Both the position numbers and the translations under genes were made by a program. A stretch of DNA of 64,000 nucleotides from positions 439,001 through 503,000 of the forward strand of contig JAKOGI010000446.1 of the NCBI GenBank assembly GCA_029747015.1, given 5' to 3'. The DNA is from Carnegiea gigantea. Taxonomy: Eukaryota > Streptophyta > Magnoliopsida > Caryophyllales > Cactaceae. Below are positions 45,087 to 56,080 of the stretch, one piece after another (position 1 is the stretch's first letter; each line of letters starts with the position of its first letter). The notes under the pieces were generated by a model. That model made no database searches, was not told the DNA's origin, and saw only the letters and a list, made by a program, of their open reading frames with translations.

Positions 45087-47078
45087 TTTGTAGATTGGGA
45101 CCAAACATGATGTTATTCCCCTGCATATATTAGGAAGTATGTCGTCGAAGCATTAATAAGATCCGAGGATGTTGTAATGCTGTGGAAAATGGGGAAGATC
45201 TTACTTTAATCTTACATATTGTGTCAATAATGGTTTAGTAAAACCTGTAAGGTACGTAGTTGAACCATTTTTCTTTATTCTTATGCAGGATGCATGGACA
45301 TCAATAATGGTTTACTAAATGTGTGTTTGGCGATCTTATCTCTAAATTGCAGGAGTGGTTCTACCAAACATTAGACTGAGATCACCTAATGTCTAAAATA
45401 ATATCATCTGCAAGATTATATGTGATTATACATAGTTGTATATTTTCCCAAGTATAATAACTCTTTATTCTACAATAAACGTCATTTGTCTTCATAATAA
45501 ACTATTGCAGTATTATTTTTTTGATAAATGGTTTAGATAGGATCAGTCATGCTGATACTGAATTAAAAAGCGAGGGATTAAGAATCCAAGATGAGGGTAA
45601 TGATTACGTCAAATTTAAGAAACTTACAGACCATCTACAAAAAATACGAGGCTCTAGTGGCTTTAAAAGGCGTAAAATCATTTTTTGAAAATAGGGTAAA
45701 ATATAACGTCACCATCTCAATCTCAATTAGATTTTATTTAAATTAAGATCTGTAAATTTGGAAAAATAAATAAATATAAACAACCTTATTTTTAAGATAA
45801 AGGTTAATCTCAATGACCTGGTAAAATATATTTCTTGAAAAGGAGCATTGATATATGTTCATCCCTCAAATTAAGCATGTGATTCGATTTGCCAAAGACA
45901 TGGCTAGTAAGTTAACTGTATTGACAGAGAAACATCAATATTTGTTAGACCATGAAAAGTTTAGCATGTGATTTGATTTGCCGAAAGATTTGCCTTTGTT
46001 TCTTTATTTTCTCTGTATTTTTTTTATGTGGTTGTTATAAAGTATCCCATTTACCTAATTTTCACCATCAATCGGTTGAAGTTTTGAATATAACAATAAA
46101 GTAGTCGACCTTTAGTTGGGTCAATGCTGTATACTGCATATTTCCCGTATTAGAGGCCATATCAGTCATCTTGAATTGAAGATTTCTTATGTGTTCTTAG
46201 AAGCATATGCTCTTCTTGTCCATATGTATATATTTTTCACTCGCGTATTTGTCATATGTTAATTTTTTTAATATATATTTGTTGATGTAGCTATTGAGAG
46301 TGCATGCTTTCGGAAATATAATACACATATTGTCTTGAAATGATTAACTTATTATTAAAGGATGATGTCATCCAAATTTGCACATATTTAACTAGTGGAT
46401 CGATCTCATGTATGAGAATGCATGAAAATTCTGTGAAGCTTCCTAAACGTGATTAATTTGACTTGGGAGCTAATTATTGGAGCTAAGAGAAAACTTAGCA
46501 CATGGTACATGTTGATAAATTAGGATGGGATATCAAAATTCAACTACTGTGATGCCATGAGTGTGAATTATTATACCTTACATCATCATGTTCACGCATG
46601 TTTTAATTTGTCCACTGTAAAATGTACACTAATTTGACCGTGTTAGAACAGGGTACATTTCTTTATCATCCCATTAATAAATTTTTCTCAATGATTGTTC
46701 AAACCTAATTAAGACCGCCTCATTTATAGAACGAGAGATAAAAATATCGATATATTTAAAATTCAAACTTAACTCTCTTAGTAACAGCTCTAACAAACTT
46801 TACTGATTAGTTAACTAACATCCGTACTGAAAACTTGCTTTAAATACAATTGATGGCAATTTCCCTATACTTCTTATATCATGCATCATGCATCCATCTT
46901 ATTACAAGGGTAGGACAAAGATGCTCTTGTGTCAAACAGAATATGCCCTAAAGAAATACATAAATAATGTCAACTTGAGATAGTAGGTTACTTTAAAAAA
47001 CTCAATTGACATGTGAAACTTGCATTGCACTTAACGTAAAAGTCTACCTTATAGCTCATTGGTGTTGTGCATTACAAG
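45087..47078. other. Spacer between nuclease genes 2 and 3, no gene seen
   Basis: AT-rich DNA without supported coding or RNA features. Confidence 0.5.
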
Positions 47079-47088
47079 TATATATATT
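47079..47088 (+). promoter_or_regulatory. TATA box of nuclease gene 3
   Basis: ATATATATAT-type run about 66-75 bases before the start codon at 47154. Confidence 0.45.
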
Positions 47089-47153
47089 TAGTTTGCTGCT
47101 CAATACCAAGTCATTAGGTTTTCATGATTGATAAGGTTGGAGATTCAGCAACA

Positions 47154-50100
47154 ATGTCACCTTCATTTCGTTTTGTTTTCTGTTGTTTGATCTGCTTCTT
47201 CGTCGCTGGGGCTCAAGCATGGAGCAAAGAAGGTCATATCATCACCTGTAGAATTGCCCAGGTACTCTCCCTAATTATTCTACTCCTGGCCTTCGTCATC
47301 TTCATAGTTACCTACTTCAAACCAATTCAACGTGTGAGAGTGGAGTTCATATGAGAATTTGATCCAAGTATATCATAATTGTGCAAGTTAACACATATCC
47401 TATCAGATGCCCCTCATCAATGAAGATCCATATCTGTTAGTAACATATTAAGGCCCACCTTTTCTTAAGATATGTACAATACTGTTGCAAATACTTATTT
47501 ATGACAAATATAGTCGATCTGATGCATACTATAAGACATGTTTGACCATGCATCTGTTAATATTGTCTATCTTGTTAATTTGTACATGGAGAATCGAAAG
47601 ATTAATATGTGCGGAACTTCACATCAAGTTAGTCAAAATGATAAAAGATATGTTTTTGAGAGAATTTTTAGGACAAATATAATAGAATTCGAAATAAAAA
47701 TGCTACTAATGGATCTAATTCATATGCTTACAAATAGAAAGTAATATTATACTTAAAAATTTTCTTCCAGAAACATACATTTATTTTTATAATATAATTA
47801 AAATTTAAAGTCCTCTGTAATCATAGAATATATTGAAACAAAGCATATCGAGATGACATGAATTGGATAGGCCCCATACCAAACATATCTTGTTGGCGTA
47901 GAAGCAAAAACTTAGGAAGTAGTCAACATCTCTTGTGTAGACACAACACATCAGGTTATGCTCCATAAATTAGTTATTCTCACAACCCTCATACGTTTGC
48001 TTGCACAATTGGTCGAAATTAACAACTCTTATGTCGTCTTCTAAGCCACTACTAGCCATTGAGTGAAGTGTACGCAAAGAATTGATCAAAAATTTAACTG
48101 CAAAATGGCCAATTATATGCCTCAATCTTCTTCCTCATCCCTAGCCTAGTTTCTCCTCTACTTAAGTCACAAGTTTGTTGGCTTACCTTAAAGACTTTGT
48201 ATATCTGGCAATCGTAACTTCTTTTGACCTGATCGAAACATAGGTTGAATTTCATCTCTAATTGTCTTTGAACCTATATTGATTCAGACCAAGATGTTAT
48301 CTATGCTTGCAGTCGAACGTGTGTGGTTCACCGTGTAACGCTCGTCCTAAGGCTTGGCTAAGTCCACTTAACATGGTTTAGCTCACAAAAGTTAATACTT
48401 CAAGATGATCAGTTGAGCAAAGATGGTGTAATTTTTGTCTAAATCTTGCTTGCTCATTGGCCTGAACAAAGTCAAACCGATCTAGCGTGAGCAATTCAAG
48501 AATACTCCTTATTTTGTTTAATTGAGAAGTGATTAAAAATTTTTATTGGGCTTGGCCTACCTAATCCAAACTTATCCGAATCGTAGGCAAATCCCATCTA
48601 ATGCTGAGCAAGATTAGCCTGAGTATATGGTTCAAGTCAAATCAACCTAACAAGGGCTAGGCCAAACGCAAGTGGGTTGGTCAATCAGTTGCGCACCCAA
48701 ACCTGGGCTTTGCCAAACCAAGCCAACAAGATCATTGGGTCAGCCTTGGTTGAAATACGACAGTCAGATTTGTTCCATATATTCTTCCATCATAGTGTAA
48801 ATATGCATATGAGACGGAACATTTGTTATGAACTAGAAAATTTCATACTACTTTGTTAAGTTTCCATGCAAAATTCCCTCAAATTCAGTTCTAATTAAAG
48901 TAACCCAACAAGAATTTGATGCAAATATACATGTGTTTGTGTGCACGTGTGATTTAAAAACAGAATCTGTTAGAACCAGAGGCGGCTCATGCAGTGAAGA
49001 ATTTGTTACCGGAGAACTTGGATGGAGATTTATCAGCATTGTGTGTATGGCCAGACCAAGTCAGGCATTGGTACAAATACCGCTGGACTAGCCCTCTTCA
49101 CTTCATTGACACCCCTGACAATGCCTGCACTTTCGATTACAATCGTGAGTCATCTAATACTTCTCCGATTAAGCCTAAATTGTGCTTCTTAATCATAACT
49201 TTAGGATTGACCAAGTAATTAACGGGGTTGGATTTAGGCGATTGCATTGATCATCATACTGGTGCCAAGGACATGTGTATTGCTGGTGCCATCCAGAACT
49301 TCACTTCTCAGCTTCAACATTACCGCGAAGGCACTTCTGATCGCCGCTGTAAGATTTCTTAATTTTACTGTTTGTATGAATTTCATTCTACTGTGAGCAG
49401 GTTGTGAAGTTTCAATTATCCTTGTTTGCGTTTATTGCTAGTTTCTCAAAAATGTTCCTCAAAAGAAAGGAGAAAATACGCCCTTTTTCTCATCTGTACA
49501 TTTGCTTTCCTTGAAAAATGCAGATAATTTAACAGAGGCTCTGCTATTTTTGTCACACTTCATGGGAGATATCCATCAGGTCTGCAATGATAAGAAACTA
49601 CAGTAGTAAAATTTCTTGCTTGGCGGAGCCTAATTAGCATGGACTCTACATGTATTAATCATCAATTGGTTACTGCAGCCAATGCATTGCGCATTTACCA
49701 GCGATGAAGGAGGGAACACTATCGAGTTACGTTGGTTTAGGCATAAATCTAATCTTCATCATGTATGCAGTACTTCATGTCAATGACACTGACCCATCTT
49801 TAATCTTCTCCTAATTAATTTTCCTGTTGAACTTCCATTGAATCTATTCTCTCTGTACTATATATCCTACATGATAGGTGTGGGATAGAGAGATCATCCT
49901 AACTGCGATGAAGGACTACTACGACAAAGACATGGATCTCATGCAACAGGACATTGAAGGAAATTTCACTGATGTAAGCCTTCTGTTAGTTCTTTTAATG
50001 GTAGTTGACAGTTCTAATCCTGTTGCTATTATATGAGTTTATCTATTTGATTTCATTGCAGGGGATATGGTCAGATGATGTCGAATCATGGACAGACTGT

Positions 50101-50710
50101 AACAGTCTTCATGCTTGTGTAACAAAGTACCTGTGTTTCTCGCTCTGATTTCTGAAAAACTTGGCAGTTAAGATCATATTAGCACAGATCCTAGCGATGA
50201 TATATGCTAATTATGTATTTTGTTCACTGCAGGTATGCAACAGAGAGCATTAACATAGCCTGCAAATGGGGTTACAAAGGTGTTGAGCCCGGAGTGACGC
50301 TTGCAGGTAAATCCAACTTCAGTCATGTTCATTTCCTAGCCAAAATGCTAACTCTAGCAAAGTTGACTCGTATTCAATTATCCAATCGTTATGAACCAAA
50401 AGGAATTCGTATCAGATTTAGGAAAATGGCATTGAAACTAAAAGTTTACCTTGGCTCAACTAGTACGTAGAAGATATCTGTGTGCGAATCTTACCTATAT
50501 TGGCCTTTTGTATCTCCCTTTGTATCCAAAAGAGTGGCGAGTGAGAATGACATATATACGGTTATGATGTTCATATTGTTGACAGATGAGTACTTCAACT
50601 CGAGGCTGCCATTCGTGATGAAGCGTATTGCACAAGGCGGGATTCGATTAGCCATGATTTTGAATAAGGTGTTCAACCATGGCCATGAAGCAATGGCAGC
50701 TGCTACATGA
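47154..50710 (+). CDS. S1/P1-type nuclease 3, BFN1/ENDO1-like (9 exons)
   Basis: Exons 47154-47261, 48964-49144, 49238-49348, 49524-49579, 49679-49762, 49878-49973, 50062-50126, 50233-50306 and 50586-50710 give 299 residues. The sequence is of the bifunctional nuclease type linked to senescence and programmed cell death in other plants (VKNLLPENLDGDLSALC, WYKYRW, GAIQNFTSQLQHYREGTSDR, ACKWGYKGVEPG, VMKRIAQGGIRLAM). Trp23 follows the signal peptide (WSKEGH). Ligands: W23, H28, D85, H145 and D149 (HFMGD), H155 (PMHC), H179 and D183 (HHVWD). The site for the third-exon His ligand reads DCIDHHTG instead of the DCHD seen in the two neighbours, so either the ligand is lost or one of the next two His replaces it. 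An in-frame Met at 47124 would add 10 residues before the signal peptide; I prefer 47154. Intron 1 is about 1.7 kb. Confidence 0.92.
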
Positions 50711-51590
50711 GATTTGACATAACCTCTTGCATATCATGAACAAAAGAAAGAGGGGGACACAGACATTTAACAGCATTCTTTGGCTATTTAACCATTAGTC
50801 TTTCGGATCACGCCCTTTCATTTGGCTTAATTAACACAAATAATCTGTAGTAATTAAAAAGTGAATACTTTCCTGATTAAGTGTATTTAACTTCTATATA
50901 GTACAATGTCTAGTACTGTTGTAAAATTCACATTCATATTGTTGACTGTATTTTGACAATGTGTTGACAAGTCTTACCAAATTGGAAATTTCATTTGTAA
51001 ATTTTTACTTTTAGGACCACCATTTCTATGTATATATTATCTACCTCTTTGATTTTTCTTTTAATTTATTTCAAACAAAAAGCCGTCATTCAACAATTGG
51101 GTACTCTTATTTATAGAAGAAAATTAACAAATTTATCCTCTAATACTTGTTCATGAGAGATAATTAATTGGCAATTAACTTCCTTAAATCTTTTTCTCGT
51201 TTTGATAATGAGACATTTTTTTACTGAAGAGCTGGTACAAAACGTCCACTGACTCAAAATTTATAAGGTAAAGATAATCTTGTTAAAAAGCTAATCTAGA
51301 TAAGCATGTTTTAACGTAATCTAACTATATATAGAGGTAATTAAAGTTATCTGATTTGGTTGCACTAGCTCCCTTCTATTCTTTATTTGTCATGATGAAA
51401 CCGATAGGGTTAACTTAATTTGACTAGTTTTATTTCATCTCACTAAGTGATATTAAAAAATAAAAAAATAAAGAATCTCACAAGAATGAATGGACAACAA
51501 AACAAATGGAAACATTTGGTTGGATAATTAATAACCACGCATAAATAAATATTTTTGGGAGGTAGATCTGAATTTATCAAATTTTGAAAC
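50711..51590. other. 3' flank of nuclease 3, no gene seen
   Basis: AT-rich; 3' UTR followed by sequence with no supported feature. Confidence 0.5.
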
Positions 51591-52095
51591 ATTCAAAGAC
51601 CCACGTAAGAAGCGCCTTCGAACTAGTTCCTTAGCTGAACTGATCCACTACAACTAGTCATTTAATTGCCTACATGCATGCATGTAGAGATTGCACAATA
51701 ACATGAACAATAAATGACCAATTAAAACATCAGAATGTTAATTAGTTTGATCATATAGATTTAGTTTCAAGCCATCTAATCTGTAATATATGTATTTTGA
51801 AAAAAATATGTATATATATCGGCTATGACTAGATAATTTTTTTATCTTTAATATATTGGTTATAATGATTGATTGAGACACTAAGTATATCAGATGTTCG
51901 ATTCAGTTCCAAACTTTTCCATTTATATTGCACAAACCTTTATGTACGTACCTGGTCTGTAAGAACTAAGACAATGCAATAGAAATTAGCCCAAAGGCAA
52001 AGGAGATAATTAATAACAATCAAAGATATATAAAAGAAATCATATCAATTCTTCATGAATGTCTCCAGGGAAAATATAGCAGGAGAAAACTAGTA

Positions 52096-52284
52096 GCTGA
52101 GGCCTGAGAAATGGCTTCCAAGAACTCTGTAAAACCTCCATGCTCTCTTTCTTGCATTGAATCACACCATCTAATACATTTATAAGTAATTCTCCACAGA
52201 GAAAACAATTTGTGAAAACTGATTCAATGCAAGAATGAGAGTAAAGAGGAATAGATCTTTGGAGGCCATCTCTCAAGCTTCATC
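52096..52284 (-). ncRNA. Candidate microRNA precursor hairpin, copy 1
   Basis: Arms 52096-52164 and 52220-52284 are inverted repeats over about 65 bases. The loop-proximal block (CTCTCTTTCTTGCATTGAAT against its inverse) pairs at 21 of 22 positions. The distal block (GAGAAATGGCTTCCAAGAAC against GAGAGATGGCCTCCAAAGAT) pairs well with GU pairs, and a bulged section lies between them. The loop is about 55 bases. On the minus strand a TATA box stands 124 bases upstream. The paralogue at 55585-55787 keeps both arms but not the loop, the pattern expected for a plant MIR gene. I do not recognise the mature sequence in any family I know. The 78-codon ORF over it is not kept in the paralogue, so it is not coding. 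Confidence 0.65.
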
Positions 52285-52407
52285 CAACAGTCTCTTTTGC
52301 AGCAAATTAAGACTTCCTCCACTAATCATACATATTAATTGACTATTGTTATGTGCTAATTAATGTTACGAGATGATGAGGGAGAAAGAAGTGCAAGAGG
52401 TTTGTGC

Positions 52408-52417
52408 TTTTTATAGC
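52408..52417 (-). promoter_or_regulatory. TATA box of hairpin gene, copy 1
   Basis: The minus strand reads CTATAAAAAG, followed by CACAAACCTCTTGCACTTC; the paralogue has CTATAAAAGG in the matching place. Conservation of the box and downstream leader supports minus-strand pol II transcription. Confidence 0.65.
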
Positions 52418-52530
52418 CTAAAATCATTCTTAAATAATAAACTAACATGAATAAATTAATAATAACCTAAGTTTCGTGGTCATCAATGAATTATGGTCAA
52501 TTTAGGCATGGCCCTCATTAGTTGTCGGCA

Positions 52531-54682
52531 CGAACAGCATAAAATCTCAAGGCGACACTTTTTGTGTAGATTAATTCTCACTGTTAAAAGTTTTAGTTTT
52601 GTGGTTGAACTTGAAATTCCAATTAGTTGTTACATTTGAAGTTTGAATATCCTCCATTAACGATTTGAAAAGGAACAGAAGAGAGACCAACCAGGCAATT
52701 CAACAAAGTAGGGAAGGGGGGTTGGGGTGAGAGGGGCAGTACAATCCTAGATTTATAACATATGCATGACTACATTATAATTTGCACTGTCCAAACAACA
52801 CAGTTTTAGGTAAAATGCTGATATACAAGAGGTGACTCATACGATCGAGACAGGCTTGCTAATTAAGATGAGGACTTGTTTTTTCTAATCACTACATATT
52901 ATAGTCAAGATAAGAGAAATTAAAGCTTCGCTTTAACTATGAGTATTCTAGCTCAATATGGAAGGGAATTTGTAGATCGATGACTCAATATAAAAATATT
53001 TCTGGCTACTCGAAGACTGATTGATACGTAGGTCTAATTTGGACATAAGTTTTTTAATTGGGTAATCGAACTTTAGAATAATGATGTATCAAAATTTGAA
53101 AAACAGAAATAACAAGATGTGAGCTCTAAATCTTAAAGGTGACGCATAATATTTTTGCTCGAACAAATAGTTTAGGAGTTTCCTATCCTTTGCCCTCGAT
53201 CAGATGCAGCGATCGTCAATACAACCAGGAATGCATGTATGGGTATCATAGAATCTATTATTTCATTACAACATTTACTGCTGAGGTTCAATTTACTGCA
53301 TAAAAATAGCAAACTACCAACAATATATAAGTGGTTATCTTGAAACCTATTATTCATTGCGAATTTAAGATATAATGAGATGCCGTTTTTTACTGCATGA
53401 AAATAGCAAACTAAAATAATTGATGCTACAACATTTCAGCAATGCACACTATTTAATCAATCACATTGCTATGATAGCCAATCTTGAGGCTAGCTAGGGA
53501 TTCAGTTAATTCTCATAATATTTTTAGAATGTGAAAGTATTTAACTACCTCCCCTTTAGCCTTGACTCTTAATTACCTTAGAATTGATACTATCAACTAA
53601 GATAAGTTAGGGGACGTATCTTATCCGATCCATCTAAAACAATTGTTCTAGTTGATATTAACATGCATTTAAAAGAAAAAAAACTCATCCATCATCTCAA
53701 AAATAATAAAGGACAGAAATAGTAATATAACCTCTAGAATATAAAATTTTAAATTACAAATGGGTTAAGCTTATTATTTCATGTATACTTGCAGGTATTT
53801 TTCAATGAGAAAATCAAAATTAAGACCAACATATGTAACAATTTCTTGAGAATTTTTGTATATAAACGCCAAAAAAAGAGAAAATTAAAGAGTTCCCATT
53901 ATTGCATGATCATGTCAGATTATCAGCTAGTTGCTTGCACGATAGTAAGTTGCTAAAATGGTATTGGAAAGAGGAAAGGCAGAAATTGATTCGATTCCTT
54001 CCAATAAGAGTAATTCTTATGTTTGGATTTTAAATGACAAGATTCAAAAATATCTCATGAGTTTCGAGAAGATGTTATCGAAGTTGGCTAGGGTTTTATA
54101 ATTAATTGTTAATAATGTTAATTTGAGTAATTGATCTTAATTATGCCTTCCACTTGGGCCACTCTCTGCCGTCTATAATTGGCAAGCTAATGGTTTGTTT
54201 ATTGGTTTATGATTAATAATTATCCATCGAAATGAGATCAGGACAATTGAGTTGACTTCCAAGTTAACTTCTTACCAACCGATAATTACTAAACAAATAA
54301 ATAAATAATTCGTGACCCTACTTAATTATTAATGCATTTAATTGCTAATTTTAACCACTAAATAAAAAATTTTAAATGTTTAAATTAACTTCATCATATG
54401 GGATAAGATAGAGTAATATCTCAATCTTTGTTGAGGAACGATAATCCCCTTCTAAAAACTTGATGAAGTTTCCAAAGCTAATATTTAAAAAATGAAAATT
54501 GAAAGCATCCGTTGGATACAGATTTTTTTTATTTTTATTTTTTTGGGATGGGATTTGGGGGAGGGGTGGGCCTTACTAAAGATTGCTCATACATGTTATC
54601 ATATTATACTCATAGGAGTATATACTTCATAAGTCATGTCAACGCTACATATTAAAAATTATTTATATAACAAATACACATC

Positions 54683-54746
<64 letters not shown>

Positions 54747-55299
54747 CAAGTAGGAGTGCATAATTCGAGTATATGATATGACATATATTACTACAAAATT
54801 CCGCCCTCTTGTGCCATGTACGTTCCCATCTCATTTGGATAATTATCAAGTTATCAACCATTCCTCATCTTTGCCTCTAGGGTTGTCATTTAATTAATTT
54901 GTATATTCTCTACCCTTTTTGTACTCTGTGATTTTTTAAAAAAAATTTATATTTCAAACGATTGAAGAAGTTATGATCATTACATTCAACAATTGAACGC
55001 CTCTAATTACAAAATACATTAACAACTTTATTTTATTGATTAAAGTGTGCTCTCAAAATTCAAAAAAAGCAAATATAGGTATATATGCTTGCTTTGACAT
55101 GCTCAATTACATATATAGTGGTAGTCAAAATTGTTACCTGTCATTATGAAATCTAGAGTTAACTCACAATGTGGTACGTATGTAAAACAAAACCTAAATG
55201 AATGAATACTATTACATGGTGAGTGACAGTACTTAATAACCATAAGTTTTTTTCATGAGATTGAATTCAACTCATCCATTCCTTAACATAGACATAACA
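52531..55299. other. Intergenic, no gene seen
   Basis: AT-rich spacer between the two hairpin genes. Apart from the microsatellite at 54685-54744 I see no supported feature. Confidence 0.5.
54685..54744. repeat. (AT)30 microsatellite
   Basis: Sixty bases of uninterrupted AT dinucleotides. The ORF crossing it (runs of Tyr-Ile) is an artefact. Confidence 0.98.
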
Positions 55300-55425
55300 A
55301 TCGATACATAACGTGGTTTCGAACTAGTTCATCAGTTGAATCTGATCCACTTGTAACAGTGACTTAAAAGCCTGCATGCATGTGGTGGTGAAAGCTGATA
55401 ATAAACATGAACATCAAATGACCAA

Positions 55426-55473
<48 letters not shown>

Positions 55474-55485
55474 TACTACTACTAC
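55426..55485. repeat. (AAT)n(ACT)n microsatellite
   Basis: About 15 AAT units followed by 4 ACT units. Confidence 0.95.
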
Positions 55486-55584
55486 GAATAAATTAAAAGA
55501 CATCATACCAATTTTTCGTCAATATATATATGCCTCTTGTGCGTTTCTGATAGAGGCCGGGGAAAGAGCAGAAGAAAACTAGTA

Positions 55585-55787
55585 GTTAAGGCTTGAGAAA
55601 TGGCTTCCAAGAACTCTCTGAAACCTCCATGCTCTCTTTCTTGCATTGAATCAAAACATCTAATACATTTACAAGAATTCTTCGCTTCCATGAAAAGAAA
55701 CAGAAATTAATTTGATTAAAACCGATTCAATGCGAGGAAGAGAGTAAAGAGGAATAGATCTTTGGAGGCCATCTCTCAAGCTTCATC
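55585..55787 (-). ncRNA. Candidate microRNA precursor hairpin, copy 2
   Basis: Arms 55585-55653 and 55724-55787. The left arm differs little from copy 1 (TTAAGGCTTGAGAAATGG against CTGAGGCCTGAGAAATGG). The right arm has GCGAGGAAGAGAG where copy 1 has GCAAGAATGAGAG, and those changes still pair with the left arm through GU pairs. The loop (about 70 bases) is unlike copy 1. A TATA box is 134 bases upstream on the minus strand. Confidence 0.65.
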
Positions 55788-55920
55788 TACCAGTCTTTTT
55801 TGCGGCAAATTAAGACTTAGCTTCCTCCATTAATCATGCACGAATTAACTATTATTATGTGCTAATTAATGCTATGATATGATGAGGCCGGGTGACAGAA
55901 GAACCGCAAGAGGTTTCTGC

Positions 55921-55929
55921 CTTTTATAG
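55921..55929 (-). promoter_or_regulatory. TATA box of hairpin gene, copy 2
   Basis: Minus-strand CTATAAAAG followed by GCAGAAACCTCTTGCGG, matching copy 1 (GCACAAACCTCTTGCAC). Confidence 0.65.
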
Positions 55930-56080
55930 CCTAGAACCACGTCAATAAATAAAGCTAATATAAATAAATTAATAAATAAACTAAGTAAGATTGGTGATCA
56001 TCAATTAATTGCTGATCTAATAAACTAATCGGGTCAATGTTGGCATGTATGGCCCTAATTAATTTGTTACTTTGGTGGCA

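Larger units (their letters stand above)
51590..52530. repeat. Duplicated segment, copy 1 (partner 55300-56080)
   Basis: Colinear with 55300-56080, starting at GAACTAGTTC with a nearby GCATGCATGT, running through the hairpin arms and ending beyond the TATA box in TTATAGCCTA. Conservation is strongest in the hairpin arms and promoter and weakest in the hairpin loop. Confidence 0.8.
55300..56080. repeat. Duplicated segment, copy 2 (partner 51590-52530)
   Basis: Second copy of the hairpin-gene segment, interrupted on the left by an AAT microsatellite and extending past the TATA box. Confidence 0.8.

Noticed and set aside
52040..52276. 78-codon minus-strand ORF over the hairpin
   Set aside because: Not conserved in the paralogous hairpin, and the inverted-repeat structure explains the conservation better.
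52096..52284. Assignment of the hairpin to miR156/529, miR393 or miR477
   Set aside because: Only short resemblances (AGAGAGCAT, CTCCAAAG); none of the mature sequences fits over its full length or on the right arm.
54652..54861. ORF with a long Tyr-Ile run
   Set aside because: Translation of the (AT)n microsatellite.
55376..55582. ORF with a long Ile run
   Set aside because: Translation of the (AAT)n microsatellite.
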